Assembly: GCF_963677305.1 (NCBI RefSeq)
Contig: NZ_OY781925.1
Coordinates: 1,017,001 to 1,081,000 of the forward strand
DNA from: an uncultured Holophaga sp.
GTDB lineage: Bacteria > Acidobacteriota > Holophagae > Holophagales > Holophagaceae
Direction of reading: 5' to 3'
DNA length: 64,000 nucleotides
Shown piece by piece: positions 1 to 8,417 of the stretch (positions are counted from its first letter, which is position 1; each line of letters begins with the position of its first letter). The notes under the pieces are model-generated. The model was not told the origin of the DNA and made no database searches. It saw only the letters and a program-made list of their open reading frames with translations. Both the position numbers and the translations under genes were made by a program.

Positions 1-309
1 CATGTCCATGATCTGACCCAGCATCTCGTCCTGGGTTTTCAGGGTCTCCAGGTTGGCCGAGTAGGACCCCGACTGGGTCATGAGGTTGACCATCTCGGTG
101 GCATAGTCCACGTTGGAACCCCCGGGGACCGTCGATTCCTGACTTTCGCTGAGCTGGGAGGCCTTGACTCCGCCCCCGGCCTGATCTTCCAGGTCGAGGC
201 GCTTGGCCTTGTACCCGCTGGAGTTCGCATTGGCGATGTTGTTCGCGGTCACGGCTGTGCCGAGGGAGGCTGCGTTGAGTCCGGACAGCCCGATGTCGTA
301 CGTGCTCAT
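1..309 (-). CDS. Flagellar basal-body rod/hook family protein (FlgC/FlgG-like), 3' part outside window
   Basis: Reading from the ATG at 309, 103 codons stay open to the window edge. The N-terminus has the flagellar rod signature: a short amphipathic start, then NNIANANSSGYKAKR, the usual NxxNxxTxGYK-type motif of axial rod and hook proteins. The last visible part (DYATEMVNLMTQSGSYSANL) resembles the C-terminal heptad region of FlgC, so the rod domain and C-terminal helix lie very close together. It could be a short FlgC-like protein. It would be exported by the flagellar type III apparatus and build the rod. Because the gene is cut by the window, the exact family member is not settled. Confidence 0.75.
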   Translation of the reverse strand, partial: MSTYDIGLSGLNAASLGTAVTANNIANANSSGYKAKRLDLEDQAGGGVKASQLSESQESTVPGGSNVDYATEMVNLMTQSGSYSANLETLKTQDEMLGQIMDM

Positions 310-533
310 GTCCCAGCCCTCCAGTTCCTCAATTTAAGTCCGGGCCATCCAGGCGGCAATGGGCAGGAAGGAGTGGCCGGCCCATGTTGGGGGGCAGCCG
401 AGGGGTATTCCGTGTCCAGACTGGCATTTCCACTCTTTCCCCTTGCCCTGATCTCGTGATCGCCGACTACGCCAGCAGCATCAGGATTCCGGCACTCAGC
501 CGAGCTGAGATCTGTCGATGACCCGGTACGCGC

Positions 534-1325
534 TTATGGGATCCACCTGCGCCAGTGCAGGGCCTGGGTTCCCTCGAAGAGGAAGCGTATGACCTGGTCG
601 CCGATGGCGTGGAAGCGCTCCGACGGCATGGGGATGCTCATGGAGCCCAGCTCGCCGCCGGGACCCTTGAGCGGGATCGCGATGCCGCAGATGCCTGTCT
701 GGAACTCCTCGTTGTCCAGGGCGATGCCGGTGCGGCGTATCTCTTCGATTTCAGACAGGATGGGTTCCCAGGTGGTGTGGGTGTTCCGGGTGAGGCGCAC
801 CAGGGGGACGTTGGCCTTCAAGTCCGCCAGTTCCGCGTCGTTCAGGGTGGCGAGGAGGGCTTTCCCGCAGGCGGTGGCGTAGAGGGGCAGGGAGCTGCCC
901 ATGGCGGCCACCATGTGGAGGGGCTGGATCCCGGTGATCAGGTCCATGACTACAGCCCGGCGGTGGGCGGTGACGCACAGGTAGACGCACTCGTCGGTCT
1001 TGGACGCCAGCTGCATCACCATGGGCCGGGCGATGTTGGCGATGTCGAAGGGGCGGATGTTGGAGGCGAAGCGGGCCAGGGTCGGACCCAGGCGGTAGAC
1101 GCTGGTGGAGGGGGGGGTCAGGACGATGTTCTGGTCCTCGAAGGTCTCCAGAATCCGCCGTACGGTGGAGCGGGGCAGCTTCACGTAGTGGCAAATCTCC
1201 CTGATGCTGAGCCCGTCGGGATGGTCATTGAGAGCCATCAATATGTCATAGGCCCGCTCCAGGAGCCGGGTCTTGTCTCCGGCCTTTTCGAGGGGGGCAG
1301 GGGCTTGGGGCTTGTGCTCTGTCAT
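534..1325 (-). CDS. IclR-family transcriptional regulator
   Basis: 263 aa. The N-terminal winged helix-turn-helix (about residues 20-80, with GLSIREICHYVKLPRSTVRR as recognition region) is followed by an IclR effector domain (about 95-255) containing the ATACGKALLA and GICGIAIPL stretches typical of the family. IclR proteins are cytosolic dimers or tetramers that bind small aromatic or carboxylic effectors and often control neighbouring catabolic operons. It is transcribed away from the methyltransferase/corrinoid operon, and the roughly 480-base gap contains two matching 17-bp dyads, so regulation of that operon and of itself is the natural inference. The effector is unknown; a methoxylated aromatic is plausible. 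Confidence 0.9.
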   Translation of the reverse strand: MTEHKPQAPAPLEKAGDKTRLLERAYDILMALNDHPDGLSIREICHYVKLPRSTVRRILETFEDQNIVLTPPSTSVYRLGPTLARFASNIRPFDIANIARPMVMQLASKTDECVYLCVTAHRRAVVMDLITGIQPLHMVAAMGSSLPLYATACGKALLATLNDAELADLKANVPLVRLTRNTHTTWEPILSEIEEIRRTGIALDNEEFQTGICGIAIPLKGPGGELGSMSIPMPSERFHAIGDQVIRFLFEGTQALHWRRWIP

Positions 1326-1805
1326 CGTGTCAACTGTTTTTCCAAGTTGATCCTACGCTAAGGCCGCTAAGGCTCGGCGGGCTAATTTAAATATAATTAT
1401 TGGATTATATTTAATGAACTGGAACCTGCCCCGGATCTGGTCTGCCCAGAGGGCGGCGGCGGAGCGGGGCATTTCCGGTGCTGCCGGGTGGGGTAGGTCC
1501 TTTCCATGGGCGATTTGGCTAAAAATGTCCACCAGGTGGACATGTCGTGTCCGTTCAATGGACAAAATTCTCTTGCGCACTGGTCTGACCTGTTCTAGCT
1601 TCGGTACCTGAGGATCACCAGACAAGACATCTGTCCCCGACCGAGGTAGAGGCTTCTCGCGCGGTCGCTTTGATGAGCCACTCCAGGCTCTGCCCCGGCT
1701 CCAGCCCGGCGGCCGGAGGCCTGTCCTGCGTTACCGTCCCACCTTGATCACCGCCTTACCGGGCTCCGGCCCACCACCCCCCCCCCATTTTCATGAGGTG
1801 CATCA
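1326..1805. promoter_or_regulatory. Long divergent intergenic region between IclR gene and methyltransferase operon
   Basis: No convincing gene is visible here. The left part (about 1384-1415) is AT-rich and probably holds the regulator promoter; the middle holds two tandem TGTCC-N7-GGACA dyads (separate entry). The right part is a leader of more than 200 bases ending in a run of C residues just before the methyltransferase start. A TGAGGTG ribosome-binding site precedes the ATG at 1806. Confidence 0.5.
1526..1564. promoter_or_regulatory. Tandem operator-like dyads, TGTCC-N7-GGACA twice
   Basis: Two 17-bp dyads share the same half-sites: TGTCCACCAGGTGGACA at 1526-1542 (perfect palindrome around a central A) and TGTCCGTTCAATGGACA at 1548-1564. 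Their centres are 22 bp apart, two helical turns, so two dimers would sit on the same DNA face. IclR proteins commonly bind such paired sites in divergent promoters. Assignment to the adjacent IclR protein is inference. Confidence 0.6.
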
Positions 1806-2912
1806 ATGAAGACCAACGCCGACATCCTGGCCGAGAAGAAGGAGCGCATCCGCAAGGCGGTCGCCCTGGAGCAGCCTGACCGCACACCGGTCGTGACCAT
1901 GGCGGACAGCTTCTGTGCCCGCCACCTGGGCGTGCCCATGGGCGAGTTCTGCAGCAGCCTGAAGGCCTCCAGTCGCGTCATGCTGGACTCCGTCAAGCAG
2001 CTGGGCGAGAACCTCGATGGCCTCGACTTCGCCTTCACGCCGGCCCCCTTCTTCCCCATCGGCTTCCTCACCAAGGTGAAGATGCCCGGCAAGGAACTGC
2101 CCTATGACAGTCTATGGCAGCTGGATGAGCGGGAGCTGCTGAGCGTGGAGGATTACGACACCATCCTCAAGGGGGGCTGGCGGCTCTTCGAGGCCAAGTT
2201 CTTCCAGGAGAAGCTGGGGCTCGACATGGGCGCCATCATGGAGGAGGTCCAGGGCATCCCCGAGATGTGCATGAACTTCGAGCAGGCGGGTTACGTCGTC
2301 TACTCCCCCCTGGTCATCAACCTGGTGAACGAGAAGCTGAGCGGTGGCCGCTCCATGCCCAAGTTCGTGGGCGATATCCGTCGCTGTCCCGAGAAGGTGG
2401 AGGCCGTGCTGGATCTCATCCAGCAGGATGTGCTCGAAGAGGTGAAGGGCGCCATCAAGGCCACCAACTCGACCTATGTCTTCATCTCCCCCGCCCGGGG
2501 CGCCAGCGAGTTCTACTCCCCCAAGCTCTGGGAGCGCTTCGTCTGGAAGTACCTCAAGCAGATCGCCGACATGATCATCGCCGAAGGGGCCATCGTGAAC
2601 TTCCACATGGACTCCAACTGGGAGCGCGATCTGGACTACTTCAACTGCTTCCCCAAGGGCAAGTGTGTCTTCGAGACCGACGGCTCCACCGACATCCGCA
2701 AGGTCAAGGCGGCCATCGGCGACCGCATGTGCATCAAGGGGGATGTGCCCGCCACCCTCCTCACCCTGGGCACCCCAGATGAGGTCTACAAGTACTCCAA
2801 GGAGCTCATCAAGGATATGGGCCCCGGCTTCATCCTCGGCAGCGGCTGCTCCGTGCCCCCCAATGCCAAGGTCGATAACGTCAAGGCCATGATCGCCGCG
2901 GCCTCCCACTGA
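1806..2912 (+). CDS. Uroporphyrinogen-decarboxylase-fold methyltransferase (MtaA/MtvB-like, corrinoid-dependent)
   Basis: 368 aa with the UroD/MtaA TIM-barrel pattern: an N-terminal segment with EQPDRTPVV, a central barrel, and C-terminal candidate metal ligands His267 (NFHMDSN) and Cys348 (GSGCSVPP). The second position of the usual HxC motif is Asp here. Members move methyl groups from O-methyl or N-methyl substrates to a corrinoid protein, or from the corrinoid to a thiol or tetrahydrofolate. The cognate-looking corrinoid protein starts 20 bases downstream, which supports a two-component demethylase. In Holophaga-like bacteria the obvious substrates are methoxylated aromatics, but substrate and direction cannot be read from sequence. 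No reductive activase or second methyltransferase is nearby. Confidence 0.85.
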   Translation: MKTNADILAEKKERIRKAVALEQPDRTPVVTMADSFCARHLGVPMGEFCSSLKASSRVMLDSVKQLGENLDGLDFAFTPAPFFPIGFLTKVKMPGKELPYDSLWQLDERELLSVEDYDTILKGGWRLFEAKFFQEKLGLDMGAIMEEVQGIPEMCMNFEQAGYVVYSPLVINLVNEKLSGGRSMPKFVGDIRRCPEKVEAVLDLIQQDVLEEVKGAIKATNSTYVFISPARGASEFYSPKLWERFVWKYLKQIADMIIAEGAIVNFHMDSNWERDLDYFNCFPKGKCVFETDGSTDIRKVKAAIGDRMCIKGDVPATLLTLGTPDEVYKYSKELIKDMGPGFILGSGCSVPPNAKVDNVKAMIAAASH

Positions 2913-2932
2913 AACCAGGAAAGGAATCACCC

Positions 2933-3562
2933 ATGAGTCAGACCCTCGTCCATGCCATGGCGGACCTCGAAGAGTCCGTCCTCATCAAGGAAGTGCAGTC
3001 CCTCAAAGAGCAGGGCATACCGCCCCTGGAGATCATCCAGAAGCTGCAGGAAGGCATGAATATCGTCGGTAAGCGCTATGAAGAGAAGGAGTACTATCTC
3101 TCCGAGCTCATCATGTCCGCCGAAATCTTCAAGGAGGCGGCTGCCCTCATCGGGGGTGACCTGGCCGCTGAGGGGGCCCCCAGCCACGGCACCATGGTCA
3201 TGGGCACCATCTACGGCGACATCCATGACATCGGCAAGAACATCGTCACCACCGTCATGAGTTGCAATGGCTTCAAGGTTGTCGACTTGGGTGTGGATGT
3301 GCCCACTGCCCAGTATCTGGCCGCCATCAAGGAGCACAAGCCCCAGATCGTCGGCATCTCCTGTCTCCTGACCACGGCCTTTGATGGCATGAAGGAGTGC
3401 ATCGCCTCCATTGAGGCCGAAGGGCTCCGGAGTGGACTCAAGATCCTCATCGGCGGTGGTCCCTGCGACCAGACCACGGCGGATTACGTGGGTGCCGATG
3501 CCTACTGCAAGACCGCCCAGGACTCCGTCGAGTACGCCAAGAAGCTCCTGGGCATTGCCTGA
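2933..3562 (+). CDS. Corrinoid (B12-binding) methyl-carrier protein
   Basis: 209 aa with the two-domain architecture of MtaC/MtbC/OdmA-type proteins: a helical cap (about 1-85, EEKEYYLSELIMSAEIFK) and a Rossmann-type cobalamin domain containing the D-x-H-D-x-G lower-ligand motif at Asp96-His98-Gly101, with the later GG near residue 180 (IGGGP). His98 should ligate cobalt base-off. The protein would carry a methyl group on Co(I) between the upstream UroD-type methyltransferase and an acceptor methyltransferase. It has its own AGGAAAG-type ribosome-binding site and is followed by a strong terminator, so the operon is just these two genes. Confidence 0.93.
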   Translation: MSQTLVHAMADLEESVLIKEVQSLKEQGIPPLEIIQKLQEGMNIVGKRYEEKEYYLSELIMSAEIFKEAAALIGGDLAAEGAPSHGTMVMGTIYGDIHDIGKNIVTTVMSCNGFKVVDLGVDVPTAQYLAAIKEHKPQIVGISCLLTTAFDGMKECIASIEAEGLRSGLKILIGGGPCDQTTADYVGADAYCKTAQDSVEYAKKLLGIA

Positions 3563-3577
3563 GGGCCGGAGGAGGAC

Positions 3578-3609
3578 AAGGACCCCGGAGCCTAGGCTCC
3601 GGGGTCCTT
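3578..3609 (+). terminator. Perfect 32-bp palindromic terminator after corrinoid gene
   Basis: AAGGACCCCGGAGC and its complement flank a CTAG loop. The stem is followed by TCCCTT; it closes the two-gene methyltransferase operon. Confidence 0.85.
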
Positions 3610-3708
3610 CCCTTGCGGGGCGGCGGATGGCCATCGGTTATGATGGAGGCCAGATCGACGCAGGAAGCCAGGGATGGGACGCAGGGGATGCCGATAGCTG
3701 AAGGTCCG

Positions 3709-4416
3709 ATGAAGATCCTCATCATCGATGACGACAGGAAGCTCTGCCGCCTGATCGCCGACTACCTCGAGCCCATGAACTACCAGGTGACCGCGGCCCA
3801 CGATGGGCAGGAGGGCCTCGCCCTGCTGGCCGCGGGAGACTATCAGGCCGTGATTCTGGACGTCATGATGCCTGGGGCCGATGGCTTCTCGGTGCTGCAG
3901 AGCCTGCGGCGCAGCTCCGATGTGCCGGTGCTGATGTTTTCCGCCCGGGACGAAGAAGCGGACCGGATTGTCGGTCTCGAACTGGGGGCGGACGACTATC
4001 TCCCTAAAACCTTCTCCTCCAGGGAGCTGCTGGCGCGCCTCCGGGCCGTGACCCGGCGGGCACGTCCAGCCCCGGAGACAGGCGAGGGGAACGCCAGCCG
4101 GGAGCGCTTGGTGGTCGGTCCCCTGGTCTTCACGCTGGAGGCCCGGGAGCTGAGTCTCGAGGGACAGCCCATCCATTTGACCGCGGTCGAATACGATCTC
4201 TTGGTCAGCCTGGCACAGGCCGCAGGGCGGGTGCTCACCCGGGAGCGACTGCTCGATCTGGTGGCGGGGCGGGACTATGATGCCCTCGACCGCTCCATCG
4301 ATGTCCACATCTCCTCTCTGCGCCGCAAGCTCGGGGATGACCCCAGGAATCCCCGCTTGATCCAGACCATCCGCTCCGTCGGCTACATGCTGAAAAAGAG
4401 CGGCGGGCCCGCATGA
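3709..4416 (+). CDS. OmpR/CpxR-type response regulator
   Basis: 235 aa from the ATG preceded by GAAGG. The receiver has the acidic pocket IDDD (7-9), phosphoacceptor Asp51 (VILDVMMPG), a conserved Ser (FSAR) and Lys (LPKTF). The C-terminal winged helix (about 135-230) has the OmpR pattern ending SLRRKLGDDPRNPRLIQTIR. An in-frame ATG at 3688 is also possible. It overlaps the downstream kinase by four bases, so the two form a cognate pair. Sequence style is closest to CpxR, an envelope-stress regulator; target genes are not evident. Confidence 0.9.
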   Translation: MKILIIDDDRKLCRLIADYLEPMNYQVTAAHDGQEGLALLAAGDYQAVILDVMMPGADGFSVLQSLRRSSDVPVLMFSARDEEADRIVGLELGADDYLPKTFSSRELLARLRAVTRRARPAPETGEGNASRERLVVGPLVFTLEARELSLEGQPIHLTAVEYDLLVSLAQAAGRVLTRERLLDLVAGRDYDALDRSIDVHISSLRRKLGDDPRNPRLIQTIRSVGYMLKKSGGPA

Positions 4417-5879
4417 GAAAACCCAGGCTCAGCCTTTTCACGAAGACCCTCTTCTGGCTCTTCATCAACCTGGCGCTGCTGCCGGCCATCCTGCTGGTGG
4501 GTTCGACCCTCTTCAATCACCAGATCATTCTGCACGACACGCTCAGCATGCTGGATCACACCCGCATGCGCAAATCCTTCATGTTGGTGGCGCACGACCT
4601 CGAACGCACTCCGGAAGAGAAGTGGAATGCCGCCCTGGCTCACTTCGCCACGGACTATCGGGTGGACTTGGTCATGATCTTTGCCGATGGCTCGAGTTAT
4701 TCATCCAGGCCCATCGAACTGGATGAGTCGATCCTGAAGAAGGTCCGGAACTCCATCGACCAGGCTCAGACTTTGAAGCGGGAGCAGTCGATGGGGCGGA
4801 AGATCCCCCTGCTGCCCGAGGGCAATCCCATCCATCCGGATCTGCTCATGCAGACCACCGAGCCCAATCTCTTCTGGACGGGCATCCTCATCGATCTGCC
4901 GCATGGATCCTCGGGCGATCGGCAGCCTGCCATGATCGCGTCCGTCTCCAACTCGGTCACGGGCAACGGCTTTCTCTTTGATCCGTGGCCCTGGCTGCTG
5001 ATGCTCGGCGGGGTTGTCATCCTCTCGGTGCTGCTCTGGCTGCCGGTGATCCACCACATCACCCGGCCCCTGGGGCGCATGACCCTGGCCACCGAGCGGA
5101 TCGCACGCGGGGATTTCCGGGTAGCCCTTGAGGAGGGGCGGCAGGACGAGATCGGGCGTCTGGCCGGGGCCATCAACCGCATGAGCGCCCAGCTCTCCCA
5201 TCTCCTCAAGGGGCACAAGCGCTTCCTCGGGGATGTGGCCCACGAGCTGGGCTCGCCCATCGGACGTATCCAGCTCGGCCTGGGGGCCTTGGAGCAGCGG
5301 GTGGATGAGCGCAACCGGGAGCGGGTCCGGGAGATCATGGAGGAGGCTGACCATATGTCCGCTCTGGTCCAGGAGCTCCTGGCCCTGTCCCGGGTGGAGC
5401 TGGACACCCGCGCGCTGGAGCTCGCGGAAACGCCGCTCCTCGCCGTGGTGGAGGCGGCGGCCAAGCGGGAATACACCCCTGCTGCTGAGGTGAGGATCGA
5501 GGTGGACCCCAGGCTCCGGGTGGTGGCCTCGGCCAACCTGCTGATCAGGGCGGTGTCCAACCTCCTCCGGAACAGCATCAAGTATGCAGGCCAGGATGGT
5601 CCCATCGTGGTGGAGGCCTGGGCCGAGGCCGACCAGGTGATCCTGGAGGTCCGGGACCAGGGACCCGGGGTGGCAGAGGTCCACTTCACCCGGCTCTTCG
5701 AACCCTTCTTCCGTCCAGAGCCCTCCAGGGACCGGGACTCGGGCGGGGTTGGGCTCGGACTGGCCATCGTCAAGACCTGTGTGGAGAGCTGCCACGGCAC
5801 CCTCTCGGTCCGCAACCTCGAGCCCCGGGGCTTTGCCGTGACCCTTCGCCTCCTTACCGCCGGTGTCGGAGAGGCCTGA
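4413..5879 (+). CDS. CpxA-like membrane sensor histidine kinase
   Basis: 488 aa. Two membrane helices (about 11-35 and 190-213) enclose a periplasmic sensor of about 155 residues. HAMP follows (about 214-265), then HisKA with His277 in GDVAHELGSP and a HATPase domain with N box (NLLRNSIKYA), DQGPGV and GVGLGLAIV. The short H-box with Gly-Ser-Pro rather than Arg-Thr-Pro matches some CpxA relatives. Translation is coupled to the regulator by an ATGA overlap. Signal unknown. Confidence 0.92.
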   Translation: MRKPRLSLFTKTLFWLFINLALLPAILLVGSTLFNHQIILHDTLSMLDHTRMRKSFMLVAHDLERTPEEKWNAALAHFATDYRVDLVMIFADGSSYSSRPIELDESILKKVRNSIDQAQTLKREQSMGRKIPLLPEGNPIHPDLLMQTTEPNLFWTGILIDLPHGSSGDRQPAMIASVSNSVTGNGFLFDPWPWLLMLGGVVILSVLLWLPVIHHITRPLGRMTLATERIARGDFRVALEEGRQDEIGRLAGAINRMSAQLSHLLKGHKRFLGDVAHELGSPIGRIQLGLGALEQRVDERNRERVREIMEEADHMSALVQELLALSRVELDTRALELAETPLLAVVEAAAKREYTPAAEVRIEVDPRLRVVASANLLIRAVSNLLRNSIKYAGQDGPIVVEAWAEADQVILEVRDQGPGVAEVHFTRLFEPFFRPEPSRDRDSGGVGLGLAIVKTCVESCHGTLSVRNLEPRGFAVTLRLLTAGVGEA

Positions 5880-5962
5880 TTCTTTCACCGCCTCCGCTGC
5901 TCTGGCATCCAATCTTCACCTGGACCCGGTGGGCTGGGTGCCCTACCGGGGGGGAGGTGATC

Positions 5963-6061
5963 ATGGACACCGAGACCTTCTGCACCGAGTGCGGCCGCTA
6001 TGTAGATGAAGGGGGGGACTGCCCTTGCTTTGAGAAGGGAGAAGAGGCTCTCGAGGGCTGA
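5963..6061 (+). CDS. 32-residue zinc-ribbon-like small protein
   Basis: A small gene with an exceptionally strong ribosome-binding site (GGGGAGGTGATC directly before ATG). The peptide starts MDTETFCTECGRYVDE and continues with a second cysteine pair in CPCF, giving C-x2-C and C-x-C that could bind one zinc ion, followed by an acidic tail (EKGEEALEG). It resembles the minimal zinc-finger motifs found at the ends of larger proteins. No function can be assigned; it sits alone between the kinase and the TPR glycosyltransferase gene. The Shine-Dalgarno match and in-phase cysteines are the evidence that it is real. Confidence 0.55.
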   Translation: MDTETFCTECGRYVDEGGDCPCFEKGEEALEG

Positions 6062-6116
6062 GAGCTGGAGGAGGGCAGGTTAAGATCGGGGCATCAACCC
6101 GCCCGGAGGATGCCCC

Positions 6117-8414
6117 ATGGCCATGCCTGACGATCCCGCTGCCCTCGAGCAGATCCTGGAGGGGGCGACGCAGGCCCACATGGGAGGCAGGCTGGAAGAG
6201 GCGGCGGCAGGGTACGGGGCCATCCTGGCCCAGGCCCCGGGCCATGTGGCCGCCCGGCACCGTCTGGGGGTGCTTCTCCTCCAGACCGGGCGGGCTTCGG
6301 AGGCCATTCCCTGCTTCGAACGGGCCCTCGCGGAGGACCCCGGCTACTGGCGCTCCCGTTGCAGCCTGGGGCAGGCCCTGTCCCTGCTGGCAAAGCCCCG
6401 GGAGGCTCTGGAGGCCTTCCGGAAGGTCCTCTCCCAGCAGCCGGGCTCCCCTGAGGCCTGGATGGGGGTCGCCGGGGCCTGCAGGGCCCTGGGCCTGGGT
6501 GAGGAGACCCTGGAGGCCCAGAGGCGGGTGGCCGCCCTTCGCCCCGGGGACCCCGGCGCCCACAACGATTTGGGGGTGGTGCTCATGGACCTGGGGCGTC
6601 CCCAGGAGGCCGTCACCGCCTTCTGCAAGTCCCTGGACCTCCAGCCCGAGTCCCCCCTGGGCCTGGGAAACCTCGGCAATGCCCTCCGGGCTGCCGGACG
6701 TCTGGATGAGGCCCTGGAGATCCTGCGCGGCGCGGCGGCCCGCTGGCCGGAGGAAGTGTCCCTCTGGTACAACCTCGGCGTGGCTGCCGGGGAGAAACTT
6801 CTCTTCAGCGAAGCCGCGGAAGCCTATGGCCGGGCGCTGGCCCTGGTCCCCGGCCATGCAGGGGCCTGCAATAACCTGGGCAACCTGCTCCGCTCGGCGG
6901 GGCGCAGCGAGGAGGCCCTTGCGCTCTTCAGGAGGGTGCTCGCGGAGGATCCCGCCTCGGTGGAGGCCGCCAACAACGCTGCCGCCGCAGCCAAGACCCT
7001 GGGCCGCCTGGATGAGGCGCTGGCGCTGGTCCGGGGGGCTCTTCAGCACCATCCCGAGCACCCGGTCCTGCATGCGAACCTGGGCAATCTCCTGAAGGAG
7101 GCCGCCCGTCTGCCCGAGGCTCTGGCCAGCTACCGCCGGGCCCTGGAACTGGATCCCGACGCCCTGGAGACCCACAGCAACCTCGCCTATGCCATCTGCT
7201 TCACCCCCGGGGCCAGCCCCCGGGACATCCTGGAGGAGAACCTCCGTTGGGCCCGCCGCCATGTGCGCCCCGACTGGGGACAAGCGGGGCATCCCAACCA
7301 GCCTGATCCGGAGCGGCGTCTGCGCATCGGCTATGTCTCCCCCGACTTCCGGGAGCACTGCCAGGCCCTCTTCATGACCCCCCTCCTGGCCTGCCATGAC
7401 CATGAGCGCTACCACATCACCTGCTATGCCTCTGTCCCCCGGCCCGACGCCACCACCCACAACCTGATGGGAGGTGCCGATCTCTGGCGGGATGTGGCGG
7501 CCCTGGGGGATGCCGAGCTCGCAGAGCAGGTGAGGGCCGATGGCATCGACATCCTGGTGGACCTCACCATGCACATGTCCAGCGGGAGGCCTCTCCTCTT
7601 TGCCCGCAAACCCGCCCCGGTCCAGGTGGCCTGGCTCGCCTATCCCGGGACCACCGGGCTGGCGGCCATGGACTACCGGCTCACGGATCCCTATCTGGAT
7701 CCGCCCGGAGAGCACGATGACTGGTATGCGGAGCGCTCGGTCCGCTTGCCGGACACCTTCTGGTGCTACGACCCCCTGACGGGCTCTCCCGCGCCCGGCC
7801 CCCTTCCTGAGCAGCGCAACGGCTTCATCACCTTCGGGTCCCTCAACAACTTCTGCAAAGTCTCCCGGGAGGGGCTGGTCCTCTGGGCCCAGGTCATGAC
7901 CCGGGTCCCGGACTCGAGGCTCCTGCTGCTGGCTCCCGAGGGCGGGCACCGGCAGGGGGTGCTGGACGTCCTCTCCTCCATGGGAATCGCCCCGGAGCGG
8001 GTCCGCTTCGAAACCTTCCGTCCCCGGGCCGACTATCTGGCCCTCTACCGGGAGGTGGACCTGGGCCTCGACACCCTCCCTTACAACGGCCACACCACCA
8101 GCCTGGATGCCTTCTGGATGGGGGTTCCTGTGGTGACCCGTCTGGGGGCGACTGTCGTCGGGCGGGCTGGGTGGAGCCAACTCTGCAACCTGGGGCTCCG
8201 GGAGCTGGCCGCGGATGACGACGCTACCTTTGTGGAGAAGGCCGTGGCTCTGGCCACGGACCTTCCGCGCCTTTCCGCCTTGAGGGGTGGTCTCCGCGCC
8301 CGCATGGCAGCTTCCCCCCTCATGGACGCACCCCGTTTCGTCCGTGGCCTTGAGGGGGTCTACCGGACTATCTGGCGGCGCTGGTGTGGGGGGCAGGAGG
8401 CCGGGACCCCCTGA
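6117..8414 (+). CDS. TPR protein with O-GlcNAc-transferase-like (GT41) domain
   Basis: 765 aa. About ten tetratricopeptide repeats fill residues 1-350 (repeated A-x2-LG-x2-L/E-A pattern), followed by the SPINDLY/OGT-type catalytic region: RIGYVSPDFREHC near 400, a long central domain, then FGSLNNFCKVS and the nucleotide-sugar region with LDTLPYNGHTTSLDAFWMGVPVV. This is the GT41 family layout that transfers GlcNAc or other sugars to Ser/Thr of proteins. In bacteria such proteins often modify flagellin or adhesins. The substrate here is unknown; the flagellar gene at the window edge makes motility proteins a possible but weak guess. Confidence 0.88.
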   Translation: MAMPDDPAALEQILEGATQAHMGGRLEEAAAGYGAILAQAPGHVAARHRLGVLLLQTGRASEAIPCFERALAEDPGYWRSRCSLGQALSLLAKPREALEAFRKVLSQQPGSPEAWMGVAGACRALGLGEETLEAQRRVAALRPGDPGAHNDLGVVLMDLGRPQEAVTAFCKSLDLQPESPLGLGNLGNALRAAGRLDEALEILRGAAARWPEEVSLWYNLGVAAGEKLLFSEAAEAYGRALALVPGHAGACNNLGNLLRSAGRSEEALALFRRVLAEDPASVEAANNAAAAAKTLGRLDEALALVRGALQHHPEHPVLHANLGNLLKEAARLPEALASYRRALELDPDALETHSNLAYAICFTPGASPRDILEENLRWARRHVRPDWGQAGHPNQPDPERRLRIGYVSPDFREHCQALFMTPLLACHDHERYHITCYASVPRPDATTHNLMGGADLWRDVAALGDAELAEQVRADGIDILVDLTMHMSSGRPLLFARKPAPVQVAWLAYPGTTGLAAMDYRLTDPYLDPPGEHDDWYAERSVRLPDTFWCYDPLTGSPAPGPLPEQRNGFITFGSLNNFCKVSREGLVLWAQVMTRVPDSRLLLLAPEGGHRQGVLDVLSSMGIAPERVRFETFRPRADYLALYREVDLGLDTLPYNGHTTSLDAFWMGVPVVTRLGATVVGRAGWSQLCNLGLRELAADDDATFVEKAVALATDLPRLSALRGGLRARMAASPLMDAPRFVRGLEGVYRTIWRRWCGGQEAGTP

Positions 8415-8417
8415 GGC

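Noticed and set aside
5961..8180. Long open frame of 739 codons on the minus strand
   Set aside because: It is the antisense shadow of the TPR/GT41 gene; composition is Gly/Pro/Arg-rich without domains, as expected from GC-rich complementary frames.
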